Positions 46,440-57,581 of a DNA stretch of 64,000 bases are shown here, piece after piece; positions within the stretch are counted from its first letter, which is position 1; each line of letters starts with the position of its first letter. A program made the position numbers and the translations under genes. The notes under the pieces are model-generated. The model made no database searches. It was not told the DNA's origin and saw only the letters and a program-made list of their open reading frames with translations. This DNA comes from Moniliophthora roreri (Eukaryota; Basidiomycota; Agaricomycetes; Agaricales; Marasmiaceae): contig LATX02000211.1 of the NCBI GenBank assembly GCA_001466705.2, positions 1,116,001 to 1,180,000 of the forward strand, given 5' to 3'.

Positions 46440-47472
46440 CACAGGGTAAGATGGTCAAAATGATGGATCAGCAATGCTGTGGAAAATATGAGAAAAACCA
46501 AGGATTCCCTGAAAAAACCCTGAGAATACTACCAGTGGTGATTGAATGGTTTTTTCATGCAATTCACCAGGAATACACTGAGAATCCACTGCAGAATATG
46601 TTGGGAATCTACCAGAATCTGCAGGACCAGAAGAACTAGACAATTCCCTGAAAATTTCCTTGTGCTTGGTACCTGCCTCTACATATCGTGTGGGTGCAAT
46701 AATTATTCCAATTAATGTATGAAAAGGACATAGTAAAGAGAGTAATGCAGATATATTGACACTAATACTATTGATGAACATGTGATGCATAGCTGAATAG
46801 ACTAGATGTATTGACAGCTGCAACTAATATGGCTCATGCAATTGATCATCTTCAGTGTGTTCTCCTGTAGACTGCATGAAACAGAGTAAGGGTGTGTTTA
46901 AAGGCAGAATAGGGTGGAAAGATACCTTGATGAACAAGGTCTGGCAGCGCATCAGAGTTAAGACTTGATGAGTTGTGAAAGCCATCTGGGTTGTGGGTGC
47001 AAGATAGATTCAGAACTAATGTCAAGTGAGATCTGGGTACTAAGGTCAGTGACGAGTCCTGGAGGGAAGCATAGGTTTACACACCTTATTGCCCATATAT
47101 TCTTCCCAACTAAGTGGAGTTGAATCGTGATTTTAGTCCTCTCCGGATCTATCTGTGAGAAATACATCAGTAAGGCATCTTCATCAAGTATTGTTGGTGC
47201 AGAGGGCAGGGCCAGCACTCTCTATGTCAATGACACTTGATGATGATGTGGCATATCGGAGGTCAAGAGGCAGATGTCACACCTGTGTAACACTTGTACT
47301 TCAAATTTCGCTAAGTTCTTTTCATCAAGAGGCCACTGAATTCTGGGAAATTGTAGACTTTGAGAATGCACAAGATAATAGCAGGTGAAGTCACGGATTG
47401 TCTGTGGATTCTCAGTTCTGGTCAGAAATTCTCACAATTCCCCAGTGGAGAATTCTGCCATTTCATGCTGTG
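46440..47472. mobile_element. CACTA-like non-autonomous DNA element
   Basis: 1,033 bp with ends CACAGGGTAAGATGG and (reverse complement of the right end) CACAGCATGAAATGG, and the trinucleotide ATA directly outside both ends (46437-46439, 47473-47475). The right LTR-B has one ATA at the matching site (AAGCATAGGTGAC near 54188), so this is an insertion with a 3-bp duplication. CAC(T/A)-type ends plus 3-bp duplication are typical of CACTA/EnSpm elements. No transposase is encoded. Confidence 0.6.
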
Positions 47473-48197
47473 ATAGGTGACAAAAGGAAGAACAATATAA
47501 TATTACCCCCCAAGTAAGGCTGAAACTCCAGGTTTGGCATAACTTAAGTTTCTCCATCTCCATACAGGTTAGCATCATAATCTCCTGATCCATCACTGGG
47601 AAGCCACCCTTCCTTCATTCATTTGTTGACCATGCATTCCTAGAGATCATATAATGAGACCTTCAGATCCACTCCAGTAAATGAACTTGCAGTGGTCATT
47701 GTTGGTCCCTACCATAAATGTCCCATCATTGTTCTCCATTGCTGAAAAGGTCAGGATTATCATCATAATTGCCATAGTCTGACATAGCACTATGATCTGG
47801 ATCAGGCTGTTTTCCTGCCAGTTGTGAAAACTGTTATCATTCAGAGCAGTCTGCAGTGAGATGTCCAGGTGCATGTGTGAGGCATTGTTTACACATGTAG
47901 TATGGACAGTTTTGGGCAAAATGGCACTCCAATCTGCACATAGGGCAGAGATGTGGGTGGTGAACTCCATCATCCAATTCAGTACTGGTGTTAGAGGCTG
48001 CAAGCTGAGATTTGGTGGGCCTTTGGCATCTGGCAATAGTTGGTTTTCTCTGTTCTTGACCTCTTCCCCCTCTTTCTCCACAATGGGTTCCTTGACCCTG
48101 GGGTTAAATCGTGTTTTGTGGGGTCAGTTAGAGGGGGGAGGGGTGGATGCTGTTGATTGAGAGGATGAGTTGCCTGACATCAGGTTTGATGTCTGAT
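46441..48197. repeat. 1.76-kb duplicated block, copy 1
   Basis: Apparently identical to 48205-49961 over about 1757 bp (offset 1764); all frames inside have identical translations. It holds most of the CACTA-like element and the zinc-knuckle relic, and ends at the N at 48198. Confidence 0.85.
47640..48190 (-). pseudogene. retroelement zinc-knuckle relic (copy 1)
   Basis: Minus-strand frame at about 47947-47846 encodes C-x2-C-x3-C-x7-C-type Cys spacing (CPMC, LECHFAQNCP, MCKQC, HLTADC), a Cys/His zinc-knuckle cluster, then a stop. Upstream frames are Pro/Ser-rich and interrupted. Likely the C-terminal part of a Gag-like protein of element B. No intact gene. Confidence 0.45.
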
Positions 48198-48198
48198 N
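48198..48198. other. single N, assembly joint
   Basis: One undetermined base between two apparently identical 1.76-kb blocks; most simply an unmerged contig overlap. Confidence 0.75.
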
Positions 48199-48204
48199 CC
48201 CTTC

Positions 48205-49961
48205 ACAGGGTAAGATGGTCAAAATGATGGATCAGCAATGCTGTGGAAAATATGAGAAAAACCAAGGATTCCCTGAAAAAACCCTGAGAATACTACCAGT
48301 GGTGATTGAATGGTTTTTTCATGCAATTCACCAGGAATACACTGAGAATCCACTGCAGAATATGTTGGGAATCTACCAGAATCTGCAGGACCAGAAGAAC
48401 TAGACAATTCCCTGAAAATTTCCTTGTGCTTGGTACCTGCCTCTACATATCGTGTGGGTGCAATAATTATTCCAATTAATGTATGAAAAGGACATAGTAA
48501 AGAGAGTAATGCAGATATATTGACACTAATACTATTGATGAACATGTGATGCATAGCTGAATAGACTAGATGTATTGACAGCTGCAACTAATATGGCTCA
48601 TGCAATTGATCATCTTCAGTGTGTTCTCCTGTAGACTGCATGAAACAGAGTAAGGGTGTGTTTAAAGGCAGAATAGGGTGGAAAGATACCTTGATGAACA
48701 AGGTCTGGCAGCGCATCAGAGTTAAGACTTGATGAGTTGTGAAAGCCATCTGGGTTGTGGGTGCAAGATAGATTCAGAACTAATGTCAAGTGAGATCTGG
48801 GTACTAAGGTCAGTGACGAGTCCTGGAGGGAAGCATAGGTTTACACACCTTATTGCCCATATATTCTTCCCAACTAAGTGGAGTTGAATCGTGATTTTAG
48901 TCCTCTCCGGATCTATCTGTGAGAAATACATCAGTAAGGCATCTTCATCAAGTATTGTTGGTGCAGAGGGCAGGGCCAGCACTCTCTATGTCAATGACAC
49001 TTGATGATGATGTGGCATATCGGAGGTCAAGAGGCAGATGTCACACCTGTGTAACACTTGTACTTCAAATTTCGCTAAGTTCTTTTCATCAAGAGGCCAC
49101 TGAATTCTGGGAAATTGTAGACTTTGAGAATGCACAAGATAATAGCAGGTGAAGTCACGGATTGTCTGTGGATTCTCAGTTCTGGTCAGAAATTCTCACA
49201 ATTCCCCAGTGGAGAATTCTGCCATTTCATGCTGTGATAGGTGACAAAAGGAAGAACAATATAATATTACCCCCCAAGTAAGGCTGAAACTCCAGGTTTG
49301 GCATAACTTAAGTTTCTCCATCTCCATACAGGTTAGCATCATAATCTCCTGATCCATCACTGGGAAGCCACCCTTCCTTCATTCATTTGTTGACCATGCA
49401 TTCCTAGAGATCATATAATGAGACCTTCAGATCCACTCCAGTAAATGAACTTGCAGTGGTCATTGTTGGTCCCTACCATAAATGTCCCATCATTGTTCTC
49501 CATTGCTGAAAAGGTCAGGATTATCATCATAATTGCCATAGTCTGACATAGCACTATGATCTGGATCAGGCTGTTTTCCTGCCAGTTGTGAAAACTGTTA
49601 TCATTCAGAGCAGTCTGCAGTGAGATGTCCAGGTGCATGTGTGAGGCATTGTTTACACATGTAGTATGGACAGTTTTGGGCAAAATGGCACTCCAATCTG
49701 CACATAGGGCAGAGATGTGGGTGGTGAACTCCATCATCCAATTCAGTACTGGTGTTAGAGGCTGCAAGCTGAGATTTGGTGGGCCTTTGGCATCTGGCAA
49801 TAGTTGGTTTTCTCTGTTCTTGACCTCTTCCCCCTCTTTCTCCACAATGGGTTCCTTGACCCTGGGGTTAAATCGTGTTTTGTGGGGTCAGTTAGAGGGG
49901 GGAGGGGTGGATGCTGTTGATTGAGAGGATGAGTTGCCTGACATCAGGTTTGATGTCTGAT
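48205..49961. repeat. 1.76-kb duplicated block, copy 2
   Basis: Second copy of 46441-48197. It continues into unique sequence (TTTGATGTCAGAATTAG...) on the right, and copy 1 continues into LTR-B on the left, as expected if one locus was split between two contigs. Confidence 0.85.
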
Positions 49962-50275
49962 TTGATGTCAGAATTAGAAGTGGGGTCAGGATAAAGGAGG
50001 GTGTCATTGTCATGGGGTTTAGTGGTCATGGTAGCAGAGGGAGAGGAGAGTTGTTTGGAGAAAGAGGGTCTGGGGTATTCATGTCCATCTGTTTGGCTGT
50101 AAACCCAGGGTTGAGTGCAGATTCCAAAAAGATTGGGATTGGGGTACTTGGAAGGTTGGTGGGGATCTGTGTCTACATTACTTATCTTATAATTTCTTTT
50201 TATAACTCTTCTCAACCAGCTTGTCAGAATCAGAAGTTTCCATTGAGTCTGAAGCTGTATCTCCCTTGCCACCAC
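49411..50275 (-). pseudogene. retroelement gag-like relic with zinc knuckle (copy 2, longer)
   Basis: Same zinc-knuckle cluster at about 49711-49610. The unique sequence to the right adds an upstream Pro/Ser/Asp-rich minus-strand frame (50275-49892). A stop and frame change separate it from the knuckle, so it is broken unless spliced. Confidence 0.4.
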
Positions 50276-53200
50276 CCTTTATTGGAGCGACACAGTGTAT
50301 ATGTAGCATAGTATACCAAACTTGTAGATTCCAAATCTTCTTTTTAATGACAAAAGTGAGATGAGATGATCTTCAGACAACAATCATCCACAGTGAACAA
50401 TGGAGATTGTAGACAATAAGGCAGGTATTATTCTTCTTTCCTTGAGTTTTTTCTTGAGATGACTGATGGTTTGTGTTGGCATTATTGCTATAGAGCATGA
50501 GTAAGGACTGTGTCATTGATAAAAGAAAAGAAATGGCTCACAAATTGAAACAGTACAGTTGGGGGTGTCTATGTGTTGACAAAAAATCTAGCTTTTATAT
50601 TGTCTGAATTCAGAAGAGAATTTTCCCAAGATAATCTTGCTCATGTGGTAAGATAGTGAGAATGCAAAAAACCACATCTTTGCAGATGCAAAAAAGTTTG
50701 TTTTTGATAGTGCAAAATACACCTATCCATAGGACTCAGAGGTGCTTTACCATGCAGCTTGAAAGCAAGGAAGAAAGAGGAGAGCATTGCAGAATGAAAA
50801 GCAAGAAAAGGTTTGAGCAAGAGATGTCAACTCGAGAGTGCAAAACTGGTTGAGATCAAGTCTGTGACTGCCCAATGAGTTTACATCTTAGCATTTGGGC
50901 TGTTCAGACCCACTATGCCTCTCTGGGCATTTTGTATCCTGATGGCTAGAAGGCAAGTAACAAGAAAGAAATTCTAGTATTTTAGTTTGGCTCTAGGAAA
51001 TATGATTGACCATTCTTTGGCTATCTAATATTAGTCCCTGGCATGTAGCATATTTGAAAATCATATTTAAAGCCTAGTAGAGTCCAACTACTATGGCATT
51101 GAATGGTCCAAAGTTTAGATGTGCTATGAAAGTTGATGTAGAAGAAGTGAGACAAGATAGTTTAAGTTTCTTCCAGAAATATATAATTTTATGTAGTTGG
51201 CTATCACTTTCATAACAAATCATATGACATATAATCTTATCATATAATACAAGCTTTGCAGTATCCCAGTGTCATTCAATATCAGTCTATAGTGAATCTG
51301 AGTCCATAGTAAATACAAGTCTATAGCAAATCCAAGGTATTGTTGATGAGGTTATTTTGCTGACTTCATAAAGTTGTGAGTCTTTGTAACATTGTACTCC
51401 TTCAGGACCACTTGTTTTGCAGCATCTCTCACCACCTTGATGCAGTCAATTATCCTGTTGACTTTGACAAGGCAGTCTCTGTTCATCTCTCCTCTACTGA
51501 GAACTTCTCCACCATTATGAATTAACATATCTCCTAGCGAAATCAATAGTCCACCCAAATGAATGTTGCTGGACTGCAAGGCATTGTAGGTTTTTTTGTG
51601 CTCCATGTCTATCTTGTAATGTGCATGAGTTCAGAACAAGACTACCAATACCTGGATTACTCATAACATTGTTCATATTGTCATCATCTTGGTTGAGTAA
51701 AACTTGAACATTCTTTAGGATATCTTGAATAAAAGATCATGAGTCAGGATACTCCATTCATACAGCTTCATTTAGGGTTGTAGGGGAGGTAGAGAGCTGG
51801 GTTGACTGCTTCTGCTTCAACAGAAGTTGGTTGAAATCTAACAGCTCTTCATGACTAGCCACTACAATAAGTGGGTGACAACAAACCTTTTAGCAGTTTG
51901 TCTGGAATTATCTCCACTTCATATGTGCCTCCTTGGTGATTCATCATCTAACTCTTTGGAAACATTGGGCCCTGCATATGATTATGTTTAAGTGACATTG
52001 GAATAGCAAACAGTGGGTGATGATAAACCATTTAGCAACTTGGCTAGCATCAGCTCCTCATATGTGCCCTGCTGCTGTGATTCATTCTCAAACTCTTCTG
52101 CATTGGATTCCACACCTAACTCCATCTGAGGTTGCTGAGACCACTACTCTATGATTAGATATAGATAGTGTTTTTCCTTGGTTCCTTCCTTACCTCACTA
52201 TCCCAGTACCAGTGATGATCTTTCATGCCTAATGGGCAAAATGAGACCTGAAGGACATGTAGACTGTAAAGACACACTGAACTCAATCTGAGACACTTCT
52301 ACATGTTCAGGCAATGAACCTCTGGACTGTGAAGGTGTAAACCCAAAGAATTGAGTATCTGTCATTTCAGAGTCTTCATATCCTCCAGGTCTAGTTTATG
52401 TCTCTGTGGGGATTCCACAAGCTAAATAATAGTCTTCAGTTGATAATGAATCTCACATGGCTTGCTTGGCATTCACCATGGCCTTTCTCTTCTTGTGCAC
52501 ATTCTCTTTGTAGATTCATCACCAGCTTTCCTTTTAGTGGCTGGGGAAGTCATTTGAGTCATGGATTGGAGAGAATCAAGAAAGATATTGTTGGTGGTCA
52601 AAGAGTGATGCTTGGGTGTTCAATATGTGGTCATGGAAAAATTGTAAGAATTGTGATGTAGATGCTAGTGTTTGCACATGGTTCATAATGAACAGCTTGA
52701 GGTCCACTCAGCCTATTCATACTGTAAGTGCCATTGGCACAAGTTATCCTCTAGTTTATTATAATTTGAGCTTCTAATCAAGAACAGTTTCTGGAAAAAG
52801 GAAAAGAGCTTCTATTCATTATTTATACTCATGCATACACTCATGAGTATAGTTAACATTCAAGAGACTGGGCAACAAGGGTAAAGTGTTACAGCAATTG
52901 AAAGTTAAAGGTAGTAACATAGTTGGATAGGGCTTAAGGTCAAACAAAGGCAATCTGTGAGTGGGTGCTTAGTCATGTTTGGCTCAGGAAACAGTTATGT
53001 TGGAGTTACCTGAATAGCATCACTGAATGAGAGAAACTAGTGAGCCTATTAGAATACTCCTAGAAATTAGTCATTAGTTAATACAATTTCTTTATGGAGT
53101 ATGAGGATTACTTACCTAGGCCTCTTTCTCACCTAGGCCACTTTAACCATATCATCACTTTAAACCCAATATTATACTCTCATTTCTAACCTTACAGTGC

Positions 53201-53778
53201 CCCAAGTTTATAGAGAAGGCATCATGATCTTTCATGAAAATTCCCATTGCCCAAACTAGCAGGCTGCTTCTTCTCTGGACATTTCAGGTTTCAGTTTCTG
53301 TCTGGAAGATGATTTCAAGCTTTCAAGCAGTCTCTGAAAAGTGTCTGGTTCTTTTGGCAAGCTGGAGGAGTAGAGAACTCTTCTTTCTTTGATGTCATTG
53401 GCAATTGCAAGGGCTCAGTGTCTCCTTCGATGCCATGCTTTATGGATCTTGAGGTCAAGGTTCTCCTTGTTTCTTCCCTTTCTGGTTGTATTTCTTCCTG
53501 AGATGGCCTCTATAGTGATGGCCTCAGCAAGAGGGTCTATATCTGTCTGTGCAACTGCCAGATTAACAGTAGGATCACTTGTCCACCAGCACTTGAGATC
53601 AATGGGCTTTGTAAACTCTGCTGTTGTAATTCTGCTTTGTTGATGTCTCTTTCGAGTTGTTGTTTCCACATAAGCAGAGTGTCTGACTCTTTGGGTTTGA
53701 CTTGCTTAGGTGGCATCATCTTGTTTCTTGGTAATGCCTAGACCTCTGAAAGGTCAGCATTTAATCAGCTTGATCTTA
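50276..53778. other. element B interior, AT-rich, no intact gene
   Basis: Only short frames, the best on the minus strand: 51606-51352 (Ile/Val/Asn-rich helix, 84 residues), and 53719-53415, where two overlapping frames look like one frameshifted gag N-terminus (starting MPPKQVKPKESDTLLMWKQQ). No reverse transcriptase, integrase or transposase motif seen. Confidence 0.4.
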
Positions 53779-54224
53779 TGTTATGTTACTTGTGTCAATG
53801 TTGTCAATCACAAGTTGACTTAGACAAGGCTTTGTCTCAAGTCCATACACAAGTACAAGTTTGAGAGAGATTCAGAGTTCAAGATTGGTTCTTTGGGAAT
53901 TGACACAAAGTATAGAACTAATTAGGTCAAGCTAAAGAGCTTAGACCTTTGCACAAATGTTTAAATACAGCCAAGACTTATATATTTACTTTATATATGT
54001 AAATAACAAAGAGTTCAGTGATTTGTAATAAATACTGACACAGTCAGGGAATAGTATGAAATACAAGTTACATGTGAGAGTAAAAAGGAGGCTGGGGAAG
54101 TATATATGTCCAGTAGGATGAGAAGCATGTGATAAGAGAGAAAAGAGAACTAGAAAGGTGGAAAAGTCCAGAGGAAGAGAAAGCATAGGTGACAAAAGGA
54201 GGAAAAAATGTAATAGCTTGGCAT
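53779..54224. repeat. right LTR-B, uninterrupted
   Basis: Reference copy that preserves the empty sites of all three insertions in the left LTR: TTTGCACAAATGTTTAAATA, GTAATAAATACTGACACAG and AAGCATAGGTGAC. Its right end merges into the inverted-repeat element that follows. Confidence 0.7.
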
Positions 54225-54793
54225 AACTTGCAGGACCTGTTTGAGCTCTGTTTGGCTGCAGCTTCTCATCCTCATGCTCACACCAAAAAGTCCACACTCC
54301 TTTCAAAGAAGTACTAGTGTAGACTTTGATGGAGGTATTCATTGCAAGGCTATGGTAATGCCACCTCTGCATGGTCTTGACATTATTGCCATGTTACAGA
54401 ATTTTGTGGAAAAGGTCAAGCATGGAGCAGTTGTTTTGATCAAGGATCTCTATGAGTTTGTTCACCCATTCAAGAGCACTGTGCTCATGGATTGAAGTTG
54501 CTGTGGACATATGATGATATTGAGCTACAGTACAATGGTCTTTGTCTATGAGACAATACTTATTTCTGATCAATATAAAAAAACTTAATTTAGAGAAAAG
54601 TGGGGGAAAAGAATGCAAATCAACTCATGCTCAAGTTATCATTACATTGGTAAACTATTTGGGACCTAGGGAGCAAAGAAAACTGTGGCCAAGAAGTCTA
54701 CACTACTTTCAAAGGGTGTAGATTTTTGGTGCAAGCACGAGAATGAGAAGCCGCAGCCAAACAGAACCCAAACAGGTCCCCGCAAGTTATCCC
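54221..54793. mobile_element. inverted-repeat DNA element with long TIRs
   Basis: About 570 bp with imperfect terminal inverted repeats of 80-90 bp: left GGCATAACTTGCAGGACCTG (54221-54240) through about 54312, right about 54700-54793 (reverse complement starts GGGATAACTTGCGGGGACCT). The interior has one short plus-strand frame without a domain. No clear target duplication; the left end abuts LTR-B. Confidence 0.65.
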
Positions 54794-54795
54794 AG

Positions 54796-54944
54796 CCGCT
54801 CTTACGCGCTCTTACGCCTTAACAAAATAAATAAGGTTCAAGAAGACACACACACATCATCCATTGTTCGGCATTATCCCGTCTTCCTTCATCCCTCAGA
54901 TTAAAGATTTATTTTGTCAAGGCGTAAGAGCGGATGGGAAGGAG
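54796..54944. repeat. short palindromic element
   Basis: GCTCTTACGCCTTAACAAAA at about 54806 and its near-perfect reverse complement TTTTGTCAAGGCGTAAGAGC at about 54913 form arms of roughly 28-35 bp around an 80-bp loop. A small MITE or hairpin repeat. Confidence 0.5.
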
Positions 54945-54948
54945 CCTG

Positions 54949-55092
54949 GAGCGAGCGTGTCTAGCTTACTTGGTTCTGCAGGCTCGTTCGGGCTATTTTC
55001 TAAGTTCGTTGGGGCAGACATACATGACTATTGTATACATAGAGTCTATGCGGGATATGCTATTTATTAGGACGTTGTTTCGTCTGTGCAAC
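54949..55092. repeat. 144-bp direct repeat, right copy
   Basis: Copy of 38090-38233 on the far side of the transposon island; includes the same splice-acceptor-like CAG and LVRAIF-stop-like sequence as the SH3 paralogue B 3' end, but no SH3 gene is attached. Confidence 0.8.
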
Positions 55093-55395
55093 GAGTGAAA
55101 GATGTGGGAGCAGTGCAAACGCCGAACAGCCGCACGGCTGTGACATATTGTGTAACGACTACGGGCGGAATTATATCACGGGTGGAGTTTGCCTAGCATT
55201 TGTTGCTGCGTATCTTTCTCTTTCTCTCTTAAATCCTTCATCGCTTTCTACGTTTTCAACCGACACCCCACTTCCCGAATCTCTTACGACCTCCTGCACG
55301 TTTAACGACACATAGACACACCGTATTAAGGCTCTTACCGACATCACCGTTTCTATAGTTCCAAGTTCAAGTTATACGACAAGCAATCTACAGCC
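55093..55395. promoter_or_regulatory. upstream region of the MARVEL-like gene
   Basis: About 300 bp of pyrimidine-rich sequence (TTTCTCTTTCTCTC, CTACGTTTTC) before the start codon, typical of basidiomycete promoters. No specific site could be assigned. Confidence 0.35.
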
Positions 55396-57056
55396 ATGAC
55401 GTTCCTCGACCGAGTCAAAGACGGACTGGACAAAATAACACCCAGTAGTAGGCCTCCAAAGTCGAGTTTGTCGGGAGGCATAGGATCTGGTGGTCATGTC
55501 GGTTTCGAGGATGATGTGAGTGTGTCATTTTTGACTCTGTTTTTTTTTCTTCCTCCCACAATTTTTTCTGCATTTCCTGTAATACACCTACACTATCAAC
55601 ATTCTGTCATCCAATCTCCTCTCTTTCCTGAATTCTTGAGCCATGAGATTCGGATGTCGTTTCGGACCACGGTCATTTCGACACCAGCCTTCAACTTCTG
55701 ACTAAGCATGTTCATATCTATGTTGTACTTTGTTCGAATCCTGCATGTCTCTGAGCTCTGCTGAAGGGCAGCTCGTATTCTTGCTTTTTATTCCAGTAGC
55801 ATGGGTTTTATGGCTCTGGGTCTTTTCTGCTTCCCTCAAAACTGTGAATTTGAAGCTCATGAACGTGTCTTTACCTAGATGATTATTTCCAAACCAGCCA
55901 TAGTATTCCATGCATCCCAAATCTTCTTCAACTTCCTCGCGATGGCCTGCTTTGCTAGTGTTGCCGCATTTCAATCAAAATGGGACGTCGGTCCTTGTAT
56001 GTCACTCTACTTCATGCCATTCTTAACCAAGCTGAACGCGTTCTTTACAGCTGGCCTCACAGGATTTACTCTGTTCCTGACCATTTCGGGCATGCTCTTT
56101 TCGGCATTCATACTAGCAATACCCGTTGCATACGAAAAGTATGACAAGTTCGTGAGGCTCGCGAGAGGGTTGAAAGAAGTGCGCGTTGGGTTCATTCTCA
56201 CGGGTACGGGCACAACAGCAAGTTTGCTGATTGCGTGGGTACCGTCGAAAATCCACTGTCTACATATCCTCACATGAACACAATAGGTTCATTGTCACTA
56301 TTTCAGCCTGGACACAACCTGGCTGCAAGAACCCAGACAACGATCCGAATGCCAACAAAGGTGATGATTTCAAGAAAGGACTCTCAGGCTGGTGCAACAC
56401 GAAGAAGGCAGGCGCAATTTTCCTATGGTTAGCTTTTGGTTCGTGCACCTTTTACTCGTGTCTCTTAGTTGCTTACGAATGTTCGTTTAGTGTTTTGGGG
56501 TGCTTCACTCGTCTTGTTAATCCTGCAATGGCGCCAAGGCAAACTTCTAGGGCCTCGCGATCCTCCTTTCCAGCACCCCACTGACATGGATGATGCACAC
56601 GAAGATGATGATGAGGAAGCTTCATATCATCACATACCTCCAACCCAACCTGCCAACTCCGCAGCAGGAACCTCAACTCCGCCGAATCCATTTACCGACT
56701 CGAACCGCTATTCCGCAGTTTCTTCTGCGCCTACATCATCAGGACCATACACCTCAACAGCATATTCCTCCACACCCGTGGCAGCCGGGCGGCCAAGCAT
56801 GGATGTATACGGCGCTTTCTCAGATCCCGCACCCACTGGCTTCGGCAGTAACACTCCGACGAGAACGAGTGGAGCCGCTCCAACATTGCCCGAGCCAGAC
56901 TTGGGACCTCAGGTTAGCCGGACGATGCAGTACGCAGATCCCTATGCGGCGATTAGGGCCAACATACAGCAAACCAATCAACCTTCTACAACATCGTCGC
57001 CATACGGTGATTCCAATGTTCCTCCTAGCTATGAGAGTTATACTGGATATCGGTGA
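55396..57056 (+). CDS. MARVEL-like four-helix membrane protein
   Basis: Predicted tetra-spanning membrane protein of the cell periphery or vesicles. Exon 1 (55396-55515) encodes a short polar N-terminus (MTFLDRVKDGLDKITPSSRP). A 363-bp intron (55516-55878), unusually long for this window, precedes exon 2. Short introns follow near 55998-56049, 56231-56287 and 56441-56489. Four hydrophobic segments: FHASQIFFNFLAMACFASVA, LTGFTLFLTISGMLFSAFIL, ILTGTGTTASLLIA..., IFLWLAFVFWGASLVLLILQ. A Cys-containing loop (CKNPDNDPNANKGDDFKKG, then WC) separates helices 3 and 4. The long C-terminal tail is acidic then Ser/Thr/Pro-rich and ends PPSYESYTGYR, with a PPSY motif of the kind bound by WW domains of ubiquitin ligases. 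The MARVEL label rests on topology; no enzyme activity is expected. Confidence 0.65.
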
Positions 57057-57581
57057 CCTATGAAAGAGATGTCCTGATGAATGTCGACGAGTGTTGTTCG
57101 TATCGTGTAAAATGTAATGGAAAGGAAAGGCGTGGGGTAATAGTTATGTAGATATATCATGGCGCTCTTACTATTCTTATTTATCTCAAAGGACTTTCTT
57201 TTTATGAACATTTTTCACGTTCCGCTGTTCGAAGACGTTTTCGGTACATTTGTTCTATCCTCGTTTTCGATTCTTACTATCGAGGGTACACTAGTAGCGT
57301 CAAGTGTATCTTACATAAAATGCACATGGACAACGGCAGTAGTTTATCGTCAAGCCATGATCCGTTGTTAACGCTGAGATTGAACCTTGCGTTTCTGCCT
57401 TGACGCCGCCATCCATAAATCACAGTCATGTTAAACAGTGGCACACAAAGATTAAGGGTACATTCAGGTCAAGTAGAATATCTACAGAGGAAAGAGATGT
57501 AGCGTGAAATACAACTAGATAGTTCCATATTATCTCCCAAGAAAACCAAGAAACGTTTTCGAGCGTCTCCTACTACCCATT
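57057..57581. other. convergent 3' intergenic region
   Basis: About 525 bp between two converging genes. Short frames only; no gene seen. Confidence 0.45.

Larger units (their letters stand above)
38541..54224. mobile_element. degenerate LTR retroelement 'B' with nested insertions
   Basis: Long-terminal-repeat element whose right LTR (53779 to about 54224, starting TGTTATGTTACTTGTG) is uninterrupted. The left LTR is recovered in four pieces: 38541-38719, 39938-40014, 46281-46439 and 47473 to about 47510. The gaps between pieces are three separate insertions (38722-39935, 40015-46280, 46440-47472), each with a target duplication or TA flank that matches the empty site in the right LTR. The internal part (about 47511-53778) is AT-rich, with minus-strand coding relics including a Cys-rich zinc knuckle and short gag-like frames near 50275, 51606 and 53719. 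No reverse transcriptase or integrase is recognisable, so it is either non-autonomous or badly decayed. The outer right boundary is blurred by an adjoining inverted-repeat element. Confidence 0.65.
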
